64,000 nt of DNA from Anaerolineae bacterium (GCA_022820125.1 JAJEGA010000042.1:1-64000), one strand, 5' to 3'. Shown: positions 30,659-40,021, numbered from the stretch's first letter. The notes: generated from the letters alone by a model not told the origin. A program made the numbers and translations.

Positions 30659-31945
30659 TTAGGCTCCAGCCGCATTCGTGATCTTCAGCACCAGCGGATT
30701 GGGCCACTTCTGATTGTTATAGAGCCGCTGCGCCCGGCAGAAGGTGATGCGCAGTTCGCCGCCTTCCTGCCGCCAGCGCGTTTTCGGATCAACCTCCGGC
30801 TGGTATTCCAGCAGCTCGCCAGATTGCCCCAGCACTTCGACCTCGGTCGCATCGGTCGCGCGTACGCTCCGCAGGCGGATTGTGCGCCACTCGCCCATCG
30901 CCAGCGGCGGCAGCGTATCAAAGGCGTAAACGGTTTGCGCATCGGCGTCCCATGTGAAATAGGTCGCGCCTTCATGCGCCGCCTGCCAAGGGCGTACGCC
31001 GCGCGTAGCTTCACCATTGACGAAGTTCCACAGCCCGATCTCACGCACACGATCGTCCATATTGCGCGGCAAGCGTCCGTCGGCATCAGGTCCGCCGACC
31101 GCCAGCAGCAGCGTGCCTCCGCGCGAGCGGATGTCGATCAGCAGTTTGATCAATTCACGCCCGCTCTTCAGCGCGTCGTTGCCCGCCTTATACTGCCACT
31201 GCGTGCCGATGGTGTAATGCGCTTCGAAGGGGCCGCGCAGGTCTTCGCGCCGCTCTTGCTCGGGCGTGAGGATGCCGCCGCGCGTGATCATGAGGTCACG
31301 GTTTAGGCGCCAGGCGTATTCGACCAGCGAACGCGTGGCATCGCGATAGCCGTCGAAGCAGAGGATATCGGGTTGGTAGCGCTCGACCAATTCGCGGATC
31401 TGCGCCTTGTCATAGGCCAGCAAGTCGGCGTTGGTTTCGGGATTGGCGTAATCATGCGCGCGCGCCGGCGTTTTGCCGCGCCGCCATTGAAAGTAGGCAT
31501 CATCGGGCGAGAAATACAAGCCCAACGGCAGACCGACTTCGCGCAGCGCATCCGCATATTCGCGCAGAATGTCGCTGGCATAGGGCGTGTTCATCACATT
31601 GAAGTCGGTCGTCGCCGTATCCCACATACAGAAGCCGTTGTGGTTCTTAGCCGGGACCGTCACATAGTCGAAGCCGCAGAGCTTCGCCAAGCGCGCGTAC
31701 CAAAGGGCGTCAAATTCGCTTGGTTTGAAGAAGGCGGGCAGCTGCCTGAAATAACGCCGCAAATACTCAGCCGAGGCGCCGATCACGGAATGGGCGTTAA
31801 CCATGCCGAAGGGCGCGTCGACCGTCCAGTACAGGTACATGCCCAGCGCCATATCCTGATACCAGGCCAGGCGCTCCGGCTTATTGCGCATCTCAGTGTA
31901 AACGCCTTGCGAAGCGCGGTCTTGTTCTTTATCCGCCTGGGTCAT
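30659..31945 (-). CDS. GH29 alpha-L-fucosidase family protein
   Basis: A 428-residue glycoside hydrolase family 29 member. Conserved segments: TVPAKNHNGFCMWDTATTDF (about 96-115) and QPDILCFDGY (about 191-200), in which Asp198 is at the nucleophile position. LYFSPDDAYFQW (143-154) is also typical. There is no signal peptide, so it acts in the cytoplasm on imported fucosides. The ATG at 31945 was preferred to a start 13 codons upstream. It is last in the minus-strand set that includes an ABC importer and sugar-acid enzymes. Confidence 0.85.
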   Translation of the reverse strand: MTQADKEQDRASQGVYTEMRNKPERLAWYQDMALGMYLYWTVDAPFGMVNAHSVIGASAEYLRRYFRQLPAFFKPSEFDALWYARLAKLCGFDYVTVPAKNHNGFCMWDTATTDFNVMNTPYASDILREYADALREVGLPLGLYFSPDDAYFQWRRGKTPARAHDYANPETNADLLAYDKAQIRELVERYQPDILCFDGYRDATRSLVEYAWRLNRDLMITRGGILTPEQERREDLRGPFEAHYTIGTQWQYKAGNDALKSGRELIKLLIDIRSRGGTLLLAVGGPDADGRLPRNMDDRVREIGLWNFVNGEATRGVRPWQAAHEGATYFTWDADAQTVYAFDTLPPLAMGEWRTIRLRSVRATDATEVEVLGQSGELLEYQPEVDPKTRWRQEGGELRITFCRAQRLYNNQKWPNPLVLKITNAAGA

Positions 31946-31986
31946 AAGCACCCTCCGTCGGCAACTGCGGCTGCCAAGAATCATTC

Positions 31987-32011
31987 GGGCGACCCAATGG
32001 CTCGCCCCTAC
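31987..32011 (-). repeat. GTAGGGGCG-type unit
   Basis: Minus orientation (ends CGCCCCTAC), arm ACCC/GGCT with one mismatch. Same variant as at 16177 and close to 52315. Confidence 0.8.
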
Positions 32012-32026
32012 AATGCTCGCGATAGA

Positions 32027-32953
32027 TTACTGCCAATACACGCGCAGCGCGTTCAGCCCCAGCACGTCCGCCAGCTCGCCCTCGGTCAAGAAATCGCAAT
32101 GCAGCCGAACGTAATTCAGCAGCTGCCGATAGCTGCCGCTGGTCAGCAGACCGGGGACATCGGCGCCCCACATGATCTTCTCGGCGCCGATCAGTTCAGC
32201 AGCGCGCTTTATGTAGGCCCGCGCCGCCATATAAGGATACTCATCGTAGTCAGGCGAATACGCCGGCAGCGCCGACAGATCAAAAAATACGTTTGGCTTG
32301 CAGCCCAAGAGAATCTGCTCTTTCCATTGTTCATTTGATAGCGCGTCCTCGCATTCGCCGATGGGCGGCTGCGCCAGATGAGCGATGACGATAGTCAAGT
32401 TGGGATGGCGCTCGGCGATGGCGGCGACCGCATCGGTCTGATAAGCGCGGCTGCCGATCTTGCCAAGATCGAAGGTGACGGTTAAGCCGTCGCTTTCAGC
32501 CGCTTCAAAGAGCCAGCGGTGCTCCGGCGCGTCAATGCGCAGGTCGCTATAGCGTCCGGTCAAACCAGTCGGCTCGGTCAACTCTAACTTGACGATGCTT
32601 AAGCCATAGTCTTCGACGCACTGCTTATACCGATGCCGGGCATCGGGCGCGAAGGGATCTGGCGCAAAGGCGCCCACGAAACGATCGGGAAAGCGCGCTA
32701 CCGCCGAGGCGACATAAGCGTTTGCCTCGCCGTAGAATGGACCCTGCAGCAGCACGGCGCGCTCGACGCCAGCCCAATCCATCTGCGCCAGCAGCGCCTC
32801 AGCAGGAAAGGTCGTCGCTTCATTAAATGGCGGCAGCAGTTGGATCGTCTCGTTGCCCCAGCGCGCCCTTCCCCAGGATAGCGAGCGCGTCGGACCGCGG
32901 GCGGTTGAGCCGCAGACCGCTAACATGATATGCGCGTGCGCGTCGATGATCAT
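32027..32953 (-). CDS. Amidohydrolase family 2 protein (lactonase/hydrolase)
   Basis: A 308-residue metal-dependent TIM-barrel hydrolase. The metal-binding HAH in MIIDAHAHI (residues 5-7), VIAHLAQP (about 192) and IMWGADVPG (about 267) with the conserved Asp are seen. Members of this group include sugar lactonases such as L-fucono-1,5-lactonase and also decarboxylases. Given the fucosidase on one side and dehydrogenases on the other, hydrolysis of a sugar lactone is my inference. It follows the BKACE gene by 36 bases. Confidence 0.8.
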   Translation of the reverse strand: MIIDAHAHIMLAVCGSTARGPTRSLSWGRARWGNETIQLLPPFNEATTFPAEALLAQMDWAGVERAVLLQGPFYGEANAYVASAVARFPDRFVGAFAPDPFAPDARHRYKQCVEDYGLSIVKLELTEPTGLTGRYSDLRIDAPEHRWLFEAAESDGLTVTFDLGKIGSRAYQTDAVAAIAERHPNLTIVIAHLAQPPIGECEDALSNEQWKEQILLGCKPNVFFDLSALPAYSPDYDEYPYMAARAYIKRAAELIGAEKIMWGADVPGLLTSGSYRQLLNYVRLHCDFLTEGELADVLGLNALRVYWQ

Positions 32954-32989
32954 ACGTTGATGCGCTGGATTGCCGGCGGCGGGCGCGTC

Positions 32990-33907
32990 TCAGGCGGAGA
33001 GACCGGTGATCTGGCGCGCTTCTTCGGGCGAGGCGATCTCGCGCCCGACTTCGTTCGCGATGCGCGCGGCGCGTTCGACCAGCTCGGCATTGCTCTTCGC
33101 GTAGACGCCCTTTTCGATGTAGGGGCAATCTTCCATGCCGACCCGCACATGACCGCCGATGGCGATGCCATGGGCGATGACCGACCAGTAGACCTCGGGC
33201 GCCATGCAGCTCATGCTCCAATTCATGTTTGCCGGCAGGTGATCAACCATGAACTGGATGCCTTTGGCTGAGGGCGGCGTCCAGCTCTGGCCGGGCCAGC
33301 CGAAGAACAGCGTCCCCCACAAGGGATCGGGCAGCAAACCTAACTCGTCTTCTCGCTTATCGCCGACCCAGAACTCGCCGGCGCGCATCTTCTCAATCGC
33401 CCAGAAGGCGCCGGTGCTGAAGCACTCAATCTCAAGTTTGACATCGTTCGCATTCGCCAGGCGGGCGTATTCGCGCAGCTCCGAGATGGGATGGATGGAA
33501 TAACAGTAACCGGCCGGCGGATGCTCCGGCGCCGGCTGGAAATACTCGTCGTGCGAATCAAAATTGATCGAGCTCATATCGGGCTTCAGCTTTTGCCAGA
33601 GCTCGATCTTCTGCTCCAGCCGGATGCTCGCCAAGCCGAACTGCACCACCGCCGGCCCGGTTTCGCGGATGCGCTCGGTGATCTCCGCCCAGCCATCCAT
33701 GATCGGTATCTGCAGCAGCCTGCCATCGGGCTGGATCTCGGTGTCGCTGACATAAGACCCGTGCACGTGACAGATAGCGGCGCCGGCGTTGATCGCGCGA
33801 ACGTATTCATCGGCGACGCCGGTTGGATTATCGGGCTTGGGTCCGTTTGGATTATGCGGATAAGTCAAGGTCGTATCGCAAGTGACGGTGATAACCAGCT
33901 TTTCCAT
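32990..33907 (-). CDS. BKACE family (DUF849) beta-keto acid cleavage enzyme
   Basis: A 305-residue member of the beta-keto acid cleavage enzyme family, which condenses a beta-keto acid with acetyl-CoA and splits it to acetoacetate and an acyl-CoA. Seen: ITVTCDTTLTYP at the N terminus, zinc-binding HVH in AAICHVHGSYV (about 45-55), and the GGHVRVGMEDCPY segment (about 240-252). Start ATG at 33907 is preceded by AAAAGGAG. Substrate is unknown; the neighbouring genes suggest a keto acid made from a sugar acid. Confidence 0.85.
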   Translation of the reverse strand: MEKLVITVTCDTTLTYPHNPNGPKPDNPTGVADEYVRAINAGAAICHVHGSYVSDTEIQPDGRLLQIPIMDGWAEITERIRETGPAVVQFGLASIRLEQKIELWQKLKPDMSSINFDSHDEYFQPAPEHPPAGYCYSIHPISELREYARLANANDVKLEIECFSTGAFWAIEKMRAGEFWVGDKREDELGLLPDPLWGTLFFGWPGQSWTPPSAKGIQFMVDHLPANMNWSMSCMAPEVYWSVIAHGIAIGGHVRVGMEDCPYIEKGVYAKSNAELVERAARIANEVGREIASPEEARQITGLSA

Positions 33908-33935
33908 AATGTGATCTCCTTTTTTCAGCAAGAGT

Positions 33936-33960
33936 GGGCTAGCCGCGCGCTCGCCCCTAC
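33936..33960 (-). repeat. GTAGGGGCG-type unit, long loop
   Basis: GGGCTAGC-cgcgc-GCTCGCCCCTAC; imperfect stem. Lies between the BKACE and alcohol dehydrogenase genes, inside the operon. Confidence 0.7.
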
Positions 33961-33978
33961 AGTTTTCATCATAGCTGT

Positions 33979-34998
33979 TCAGTCATAAGTCAAGACGATG
34001 CGGCCGGTGGCGCCCGAGCGCAGATGCGCCAGCGCCTCATTGACCTGATCGAGGGAATAAGTCGCCCGCACGATCGACGTCAACGCGCCGCTCGCATATA
34101 GCATGAGGCAGCGCCGCAAATCATCCCTCCGGCCAGCGCGCGCGCCAATGACTTCCTTCTCGTTTTGCGCCAGTTCTTTACCGGAAAGCGGAAACAATTC
34201 TGGCGTGTAACCGACGGCAACCAGGCGTCCGCCGCGCCGCAGCGAGGCGAAACCGGCGGTCATCGTGCTTTCCAAGCCGACCACGTCAATGACGCGATCG
34301 ACGCCGATGTCGCCGCTCAGCGCCTGAACCAGCGACACAAGTTCGCCGCCAGCCGCGCTAGAGAAAGCGGATGCGCCCTGCTCCAGCGCCCACTCTTCCT
34401 TGCTCGCATCAATATCGGCCGCGATCACCTGGACCCCGGAAGCCGCCAATAGCTGCGTCACCATCGAGCCGACGCCGCCGATGCCGATCACCAGGACGCG
34501 GTCGCCGATGCTCACATCCGCGCGATCGACGGCGTGGAGGGCGGTCATGCCGGCGTCGCAGCAGGTGGCGCCATCGGCGTAACTCACGTTGTCGGGCAAG
34601 GCGATCAACTGCTGCGCCGGCAGGCAGACGTATTCGGCAAAACCCCCGGGCAGATCCAGCACGCCGACGATGCCGCCCATATTCAGGCAAAGCTGATCGC
34701 GAAAGCTGCGGCAATAGAAGCATGCCCCGCAGGTGACGAAGTTGTATACGGCGACGCGATCGCCCGGCGCGAATGCAGAGACGCCGGCGCCAACCGCCTC
34801 AACCTCGCCCGCGATCTCGTGCCCCATGATGAAGGGCAGGTCCGGCACATAACCGAAGCCATCAAGCAGCTTCAAATCGGTGCCATCGATGCCGCAAGCA
34901 CGCGCCTTGACCAGCACCTCACCCGCGCCCGGTTTCGGCCGCGCCACGTCCTCAATCCGCAGTCGCTGGCCCAATTCATGCAGCAGCGCCGCTTTCAT
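33979..34998 (-). CDS. Zinc-dependent alcohol dehydrogenase (MDR family)
   Basis: A 339-residue medium-chain dehydrogenase. Catalytic-zinc residues are in ACGIDGTD (about 34-41) and GHEIAGEVEAVG (about 60-71). The structural-zinc loop CGACFYCRSFRDQLC (about 90-104) carries its cysteines, and the NAD-binding motif is GIGGVGSM (about 172-179). Its ATG overlaps the stop of the isomerase gene (TGATG). Likely oxidises a sugar or polyol within this catabolic set, for example L-fucose, sorbitol or threonine-like substrates; identity not resolvable. Confidence 0.88.
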   Translation of the reverse strand: MKAALLHELGQRLRIEDVARPKPGAGEVLVKARACGIDGTDLKLLDGFGYVPDLPFIMGHEIAGEVEAVGAGVSAFAPGDRVAVYNFVTCGACFYCRSFRDQLCLNMGGIVGVLDLPGGFAEYVCLPAQQLIALPDNVSYADGATCCDAGMTALHAVDRADVSIGDRVLVIGIGGVGSMVTQLLAASGVQVIAADIDASKEEWALEQGASAFSSAAGGELVSLVQALSGDIGVDRVIDVVGLESTMTAGFASLRRGGRLVAVGYTPELFPLSGKELAQNEKEVIGARAGRRDDLRRCLMLYASGALTSIVRATYSLDQVNEALAHLRSGATGRIVLTYD

Positions 34999-35825
34999 CA
35001 GTCGTCCACGTCCGCTATGCCGATTTCGATCAGCGCCTCGCGGTAAATCGGCAGCCCCCAGATATAGCCTTGTTCCGGCACAGGATAGCCATACATATCC
35101 AGCGTCGAGGTGCCGGCGAAACCGATCGCCTTCAGCGCTTGGTTCATCGCCGCCAGGTCGAGCAAGCCTTTGCCGGGCGGATAATGCAGCTCGCTGGTGA
35201 CGCCATCGGTATCGGAATAGTGCAGGTGTTCAATCCGCGAACCCAAGTCGTAGATCGCATCCACATAGGTCTCGGGCTGACCGACGCCGTAGTGACAGAA
35301 GTCGAAGAGTACGCCGAAATGCGCGCGATCAAGCCGGTCGCAGAGCTGCTTCATAAAGCCGTTGTTCATGCCCAGGGTGAAGGGATGCGGCTCGGCGCTG
35401 AAGCGAACGCCTTTCGGTCTGGCGTAGTCGATCGCTTCGGTAAACAGCGCAACCAGCACGGCAAGCAGGTCGGCATCGGGCATGTCGCTATCGGGCGGAC
35501 GCAAGCCTTCCCAAACCATCAGATCTTCGACGCCCAACTCCAGCGCGTGATCGACATCCGCTTTCAAGCCGGCGAGCGTGCGGTCGTAATTCGCCTGCGA
35601 GCCAAAGGGCTGAAAATAATCGGCGCCGACCGCGTTATAACCCCAGAGTTCCAAGCCCAGTTCAGCAGCAAAATCGCGGAACTGATTCAGCAGGGCGGGC
35701 GTAGGGCAGCCAGCCAGATGCGGCGGCCACATTTCCACGGCGTTGCAGCCAGCCCGCGCCAATCGCTGACAAGCCTCTTCCGCCGTGTAATGCTGAAAAG
35801 TAATGGAATTGCCGCAAAGACGCAT
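34998..35825 (-). CDS. Sugar phosphate isomerase/epimerase (AP endonuclease 2 fold)
   Basis: A 275-residue TIM-barrel protein. Segments with metal ligands: EDLMVWEGLR (about 98-107), RFSAEPHPF (about 139-147), GVLFDFCHYG (about 171-180) and IEHLHYSDTDG (about 199-209). ATG at 35825 has AAGGAG upstream; a GTG three codons earlier is less likely. Next to the Ldh and ADH genes it probably isomerises or epimerises a ketose or sugar acid. Confidence 0.85.
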   Translation of the reverse strand: MRLCGNSITFQHYTAEEACQRLARAGCNAVEMWPPHLAGCPTPALLNQFRDFAAELGLELWGYNAVGADYFQPFGSQANYDRTLAGLKADVDHALELGVEDLMVWEGLRPPDSDMPDADLLAVLVALFTEAIDYARPKGVRFSAEPHPFTLGMNNGFMKQLCDRLDRAHFGVLFDFCHYGVGQPETYVDAIYDLGSRIEHLHYSDTDGVTSELHYPPGKGLLDLAAMNQALKAIGFAGTSTLDMYGYPVPEQGYIWGLPIYREALIEIGIADVDD

Positions 35826-35837
35826 CGCCCTCACTCC

Positions 35838-36884
35838 TTACAGCTCGACGCCGAGTTCAGCCGCCAGTTCATTAAACGAGCGCCACAAACGCTCCGGCAG
35901 CTCAATCCCATCACGCGAGCGCTGCTGCGCCCGGCGAAATTCGGGCTCGCCTGGGAAGAGCACCTCGTCGACCCGGTCGCCGGGCTTCGACGATTTGACA
36001 TGGGCGATGAGCGCGCGCGTGCGCCGCTTGAAATCGGCGATGTCTTCGAAGGCGGCGATGTTCATCACTTGGAACAATACGCCATTGCCGTGCGTAACCG
36101 CCGCTTCGCTGACGTAACCGGCGCCAGTCAAACCGCCCGCCAGCATCTCGATCATGACACCCAGCGCGTAGCCCTTGTGCCCGACCGGTCCGCCCAGGGG
36201 CAAGAGCGCGCCCATGGGCGGCCCATAAAAGTCCGATGGGGCGCGCGTCGGCTTGCCCGCGGCGTCGATAATCACATCCTCGGGCAATTGGGCGCCGCGA
36301 AAAAAGTGATCGCGGACTTTGCCCTCGGGCATGACCGAAGCGGTGATATCAACCAGCACGTGCCAATCCAAACCGCTGGGCGCGGAGAATGCCATCGGCG
36401 TCGGCGTGAAGCGGCCCTCGACGCCGCCCCAGGGCACGACATTGCCCTTGCCTCCGGTTTGGGAATTTACATAGGCCGTGCCGATCATGTCCCGCTGCGC
36501 CGCCATGACGACATATTCGCCCAGCCGCCCGATATGCGGGCAGTTCACCAGCGCCACCATGCTGATGCCCTGCCGCGCCGCGATCTCAATCGCCCGCTCC
36601 ATAGCTATCTTGGCAGCGACCTGCCCCCAGGTCCGCCGCGCGTCCAACAGCGCGGTCGCGCCGCTCTCGCGCAGCGTCACGACATCGGCTGACATCTCGA
36701 TATAGCCATCGCGCGCGAACTCGGCATATTGCAGCAGGCGCATCAAGCCATGCGAATCATGCCCGGCCAGGTTGGCGCGCAGCAGCGTCTCCACCACCCA
36801 AGCCGAGCGCTCCGGCGGCGAGCCCAGCGCATTTAATATCGCCGTGCCGAGTTCCCTCAATTGCTCAACTTTCATACGCGGCAT
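35838..36884 (-). CDS. Ldh family (malate/L-lactate/ureidoglycolate type) dehydrogenase
   Basis: A 348-residue NAD(P)-dependent 2-oxo/2-hydroxy acid dehydrogenase. GHDSHGLMRL (about 41-50) holds the catalytic His, and VNCPHIGRLGEY and VGHKGYALGVMIEMLAGGLTG are family segments. Start ATG at 36884 overlaps the aldolase stop (TGATG). Relatives reduce 2,3-diketogulonate or oxidise sugar-acid hydroxyls; a role in reducing or oxidising the keto acid of this pathway is inferred. Confidence 0.87.
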   Translation of the reverse strand: MPRMKVEQLRELGTAILNALGSPPERSAWVVETLLRANLAGHDSHGLMRLLQYAEFARDGYIEMSADVVTLRESGATALLDARRTWGQVAAKIAMERAIEIAARQGISMVALVNCPHIGRLGEYVVMAAQRDMIGTAYVNSQTGGKGNVVPWGGVEGRFTPTPMAFSAPSGLDWHVLVDITASVMPEGKVRDHFFRGAQLPEDVIIDAAGKPTRAPSDFYGPPMGALLPLGGPVGHKGYALGVMIEMLAGGLTGAGYVSEAAVTHGNGVLFQVMNIAAFEDIADFKRRTRALIAHVKSSKPGDRVDEVLFPGEPEFRRAQQRSRDGIELPERLWRSFNELAAELGVEL

Positions 36885-37675
36885 CAAGACGCTCCATTCG
36901 CTGCATGGGCGCGAAAGACAGCCAGCATCTCGCGCGCGCCCGACATAATTAGACCCTGATCCGATGCGATCGGGATGACATTAAAGCCCTGCTTTAGCAG
37001 GTTCTTCCAGCCGAAGGGGCTGCTCGCATCGGCATCGGGCGACCGTCCCGATATCAGCGGCATGTTCGCGGCGCGCGCCTTTGCCGCCACCCGGTCGATC
37101 GTGGCGATGACGCGCGGATCATCAAAGGCGGGCAATAAGCCCATGCTCGCGCTCAAGTCTACCGCGCCGATCATGCATGCGTCCAAACCGTCGACTTCCA
37201 GCACGGCATCGAAATCTTCCACCGCGCCGACCGTCTCAATCATAATGACGACGATGGTCGAATCGTTGGCGACCGCGAGATGTTCTTTCTCCTCCAGCCC
37301 ATAGCGGCTGGGGCGGCGCGGGCCGGTTCCGCGGATGCCTTGCGGCGGATATTTGCAAGCGGCCACCGCCAGGCGCGCGTCTTCGGCGCTGGCGATATGC
37401 GGCACGATGACGCCGGCGGCGCCCATATCGAGCACACGCTTGATATGCACGGCATCATTGCCCGGCACGCGCACGAGCGTCGGCATATCGCCAAGCGCGA
37501 TCAGCAGATTCTGCAGCGATTGCAAGTCGATCGCCGTATGCTCGGTATCAATAGCGACCCAATCCAGCCCAACATCACGAATCATTTCGGCGACGGTGAT
37601 ATCGCTCAGGCTCATCCACATGCCCGCGCTCGGCTCGCCGCGCCGCCATTTCGCTTTCAAGTTAATTGTCTTCAA
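36884..37675 (-). CDS. HpcH/HpaI class II aldolase, 2-keto-3-deoxy acid type
   Basis: A 263-residue metal-dependent aldolase. DWVAIDTEHTAIDLQSLQ (about 38-55), RVPGNDAVHIKRVLDMGAAG (about 69-88), the Glu in VIMIETVGAVED (about 143-154) and CMIGAVDLSASMG fit HpcH/HpaI enzymes that split 2-keto-3-deoxy sugar acids to pyruvate and an aldehyde. The start is a TTG at 37675, five bases after GAGGAAA; no upstream ATG exists. It is first in the catabolic part of this minus-strand set. KDF/rhamnonate-type substrates are likely. Confidence 0.88.
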   Translation of the reverse strand: MKTINLKAKWRRGEPSAGMWMSLSDITVAEMIRDVGLDWVAIDTEHTAIDLQSLQNLLIALGDMPTLVRVPGNDAVHIKRVLDMGAAGVIVPHIASAEDARLAVAACKYPPQGIRGTGPRRPSRYGLEEKEHLAVANDSTIVVIMIETVGAVEDFDAVLEVDGLDACMIGAVDLSASMGLLPAFDDPRVIATIDRVAAKARAANMPLISGRSPDADASSPFGWKNLLKQGFNVIPIASDQGLIMSGAREMLAVFRAHAANGAS

Positions 37676-37738
37676 GGTTTCCTCGTTTCAGTTATTTCTG
37701 GTTAGTCACGCAATATAGCAATCTGCGGCGGTGCAGGC

Positions 37739-37763
37739 GGGCGACTCACAGAGTCGCCCCTAC
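37739..37763 (-). repeat. GTAGGGGCG-type unit
   Basis: Minus orientation, arm ACTC/GAGT, loop ACA; perfect 9-bp stem. Lies between the ATPase and aldolase genes. Nothing else was seen in 37676-37903 except a CCCCTACGGG stretch. Confidence 0.88.
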
Positions 37764-37903
37764 AGCATTCGCCAGATCTGATTCTTGTGTTGGCTTCCGC
37801 AGTGCTTTCATTTGTCGTTTGTACAAACCTGTGCTGTCCTCAGAGATACATCAGGGAGGGGAGTTTCTCGCAATGAAAATGTTTCACCCCTACGGGTCAG
37901 CCT

Positions 37904-37923
37904 CCCCCCATAGCTATGGGGGG
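37904..37923. repeat. Perfect 20-bp palindrome CCCCCCATAG/CTATGGGGGG
   Basis: A second palindrome type, flanked by CCT and ACCGAGGGGGG. The TAG stop codon of the ATPase gene is in its right arm (37914-37916), so the palindrome encodes the protein's last residues. Confidence 0.85.
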
Positions 37924-39035
37924 ACCGAGGGGGGTAAATTATTTTGCAGCGAGCGCTCGCTATCGGCAGCGAAGAGATGCATTTGCGCGCCGGGGAAATG
38001 CAGATGACAAGGCGCGCCGACCGCGAGCGATGCTTGCGCGTCGACGATGACGCCAAAGAGCTGCTCCGCGGCGCGGACGAAGATCAGGTCGCGGCTGCCC
38101 AGCGCTTCCACCAACTCGACTTCGCCGCCGACGGTATTCTCGCCCGGCGCTGCGACCAGCCTGACCGCCTCCGGGCGAATGCCCCAGATGACGCGATTTC
38201 CTGTCATTTTCGCCAAGCCATTGTGGAAGCGCGCCGGCAGCGTCAGTTCAAAGCCCGGCAACAGAACGCGATACCCAGCAGTATCGTCAGCGGAAACCAT
38301 TCCCTCAAACATATTCATGCTCGGCGTGCCGACGAAACTGGCGACGAAGGCATTCTGCGGCGCGAAGAAAACCTCGTGCGGACTGCCCACCTGCTGAATA
38401 TCGCCCTTGTTCATCACGATGATCTTGTCGCCCAGCGTCATCGCTTCTTCCTGATCGTGGGTGACGAAGACGAACGTGGCGCCGGTATCCTGATGCAGCC
38501 GCTTGATTTCGGTGCGCAATTGCGCGCGCAGTTTCGCGTCCAGATTGCTTAGCGGCTCGTCCATCAAAAAGACCTCGGGCCGGCGCACCATCGCCCGCGC
38601 AAGCGCCACCCGCTGCGCCTCGCCGCCGCTGACCTGGCGCACGCTGCGTTCCAGGAGATGATCGATATTCACCAGCGCCGCCACCTCGCGCACCGTTCGG
38701 TCGATCTCGCCGCGCTTCATTTTGACCGCATGCAAGGGAAAGGCGATGTTGTCATAGACGTTCATGGTCGGGTACATGCTGAAGTTTTGGAAGACCATCG
38801 CCACGCGGCGATCCTTTGGCGCCAGGTCGGTGATATCGCGCTCGGCGATGGCGATGCGTCCGCTATCGGGCTGCTCCAAGCCGGCGATCATGCGCAAGGT
38901 GGTCGTCTTGCCGCAGCCAGAGGGACCGAGCAGCACCGCCAGCTCGCCTTCATTGATGACGAGATTGAGCTCGTTGACAGCGGCGCGATCCGAATTGGCG
39001 AAGCGCTTGACCAGATTTGTGAGCGCGACTTTCAT
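37914..39035 (-). CDS. ABC sugar transporter ATPase, MalK/UgpC type
   Basis: A 373-residue ATPase: Walker A GPSGCGKTTT (about 36-45), signature VSGGEAQRVALARAM, Walker B VFLMDEPLSNLD, switch His in VTHDQEEA, and C-terminal TOBE-type domain (about 245-350). It energises the two permeases upstream. The last ten or so residues (NNLPPSVPP) are encoded by a CCCCCCATAG palindrome, which suggests the normal end was altered by repeat insertion. ATG at 39035 gives the canonical MKVALTNL start. Confidence 0.92.
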   Translation of the reverse strand: MKVALTNLVKRFANSDRAAVNELNLVINEGELAVLLGPSGCGKTTTLRMIAGLEQPDSGRIAIAERDITDLAPKDRRVAMVFQNFSMYPTMNVYDNIAFPLHAVKMKRGEIDRTVREVAALVNIDHLLERSVRQVSGGEAQRVALARAMVRRPEVFLMDEPLSNLDAKLRAQLRTEIKRLHQDTGATFVFVTHDQEEAMTLGDKIIVMNKGDIQQVGSPHEVFFAPQNAFVASFVGTPSMNMFEGMVSADDTAGYRVLLPGFELTLPARFHNGLAKMTGNRVIWGIRPEAVRLVAAPGENTVGGEVELVEALGSRDLIFVRAAEQLFGVIVDAQASLAVGAPCHLHFPGAQMHLFAADSERSLQNNLPPSVPP

Positions 39036-39084
39036 GGTTATGACTGCTCCAACTTGCGAGCCCAGTGCAATAAGGCAGTTATGC

Positions 39085-39157
39085 GGACGAGACAAGTCTC
39101 GCCCCTACATATTCTCATTTCCATTGAGCCTTGTAGGGGCGACTTATCAAGTCGCCC
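39085..39157. repeat. Two GTAGGGGCG-type units, back to back
   Basis: 39085-39108 (minus, arm AGAC/GTCT) and 39133-39157 (plus, arm ACTT/AAGT). Here the pair points outward, the reverse of most pairs. Lies between the permease and ATPase genes. Confidence 0.85.
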
Positions 39158-39178
39158 GTCCACATCCAAACCCGCCCA

Positions 39179-40021
39179 TTACTCCAGAATGCCAAAGGTC
39201 AGCCCCTTGACCAACTGCCGCCGCAGGATGATCGTCAGCACGATGACCGGAACCATGATGATCAGATTCACGGCGAATAGATTGCCCCACTCCACACGCG
39301 TGCGCACGATGTAGGTACCGGCTGTCATCGGCAAGGTGCTGGTGCGGTTGCCCGCCAAAATCAGCGCCAGGAAGAATTCATTCCAGGCGAAGATGAAGTT
39401 GAGGATCGCGGTGGCTACGATGCCGGGAAAAACCACCGGCAGCACCACGCGCCAGAGGGCGCCCAAGCGCGTATAGCCCTCGACCATGGCGCTTTCTTCC
39501 ATCGCCGCCGGCAGCTCGGCGAAGTAGCCGCGCATCATCCAGATGACCAGCGGCAGCAAAAACGTCTGATAGGTGATGATGAGGCCGGGGAAAGTATCGC
39601 GCAAGCCGATGCCCAAGCCGCGCTCCAGGTAGAGGAACATGGCATAGAAAGGCAAGCCGACCACGATCGGCGGGATCATGCGCAGGGAGATCAGCCATTG
39701 CATCAGCGCCTTGGAACTGCGAAAGCGGAATCGGGCGAAAGCATAAGCGGCCGGCACGCCCAGAATCAGCGCGACCGCAACCGAGCCGCCCGAAATGATC
39801 AGGCTGTTGCGCAAGTAAACCCAGCCCTTGCGCGTGAAGAAAACGAATTCGAAATTCTCCAGCGTCGGCTCGAAGATCCAGGTCGGCGGGCTCGAGACCC
39901 AGATGATCTGCGGTTTGAAGGCGGTGATGCTGCCCGCGAGCACCGGCACAAGCACCAGGATCGCCATCACGATCAGGATGACATAAGCCAGAATGCGTTC
40001 GGAAGTCGGTACGCGCATCAT
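39179..40021 (-). CDS. ABC sugar transporter permease, MalG type
   Basis: A 280-residue inner-membrane permease with six predicted helices and the EAA loop EESAMVEGYTRLGALWRVVL (about 171-190). It starts four bases after the partner permease gene ends. Part of the importer 37914-42520. Confidence 0.9.
   Translation of the reverse strand: MMRVPTSERILAYVILIVMAILVLVPVLAGSITAFKPQIIWVSSPPTWIFEPTLENFEFVFFTRKGWVYLRNSLIISGGSVAVALILGVPAAYAFARFRFRSSKALMQWLISLRMIPPIVVGLPFYAMFLYLERGLGIGLRDTFPGLIITYQTFLLPLVIWMMRGYFAELPAAMEESAMVEGYTRLGALWRVVLPVVFPGIVATAILNFIFAWNEFFLALILAGNRTSTLPMTAGTYIVRTRVEWGNLFAVNLIIMVPVIVLTIILRRQLVKGLTFGILE

Noticed and set aside
35070..36692. 540-codon open frame on the plus strand
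   Set aside because: It runs antisense across both the isomerase and Ldh-type genes, which have conserved motifs and overlapping starts. No ribosome binding site or domain was seen.
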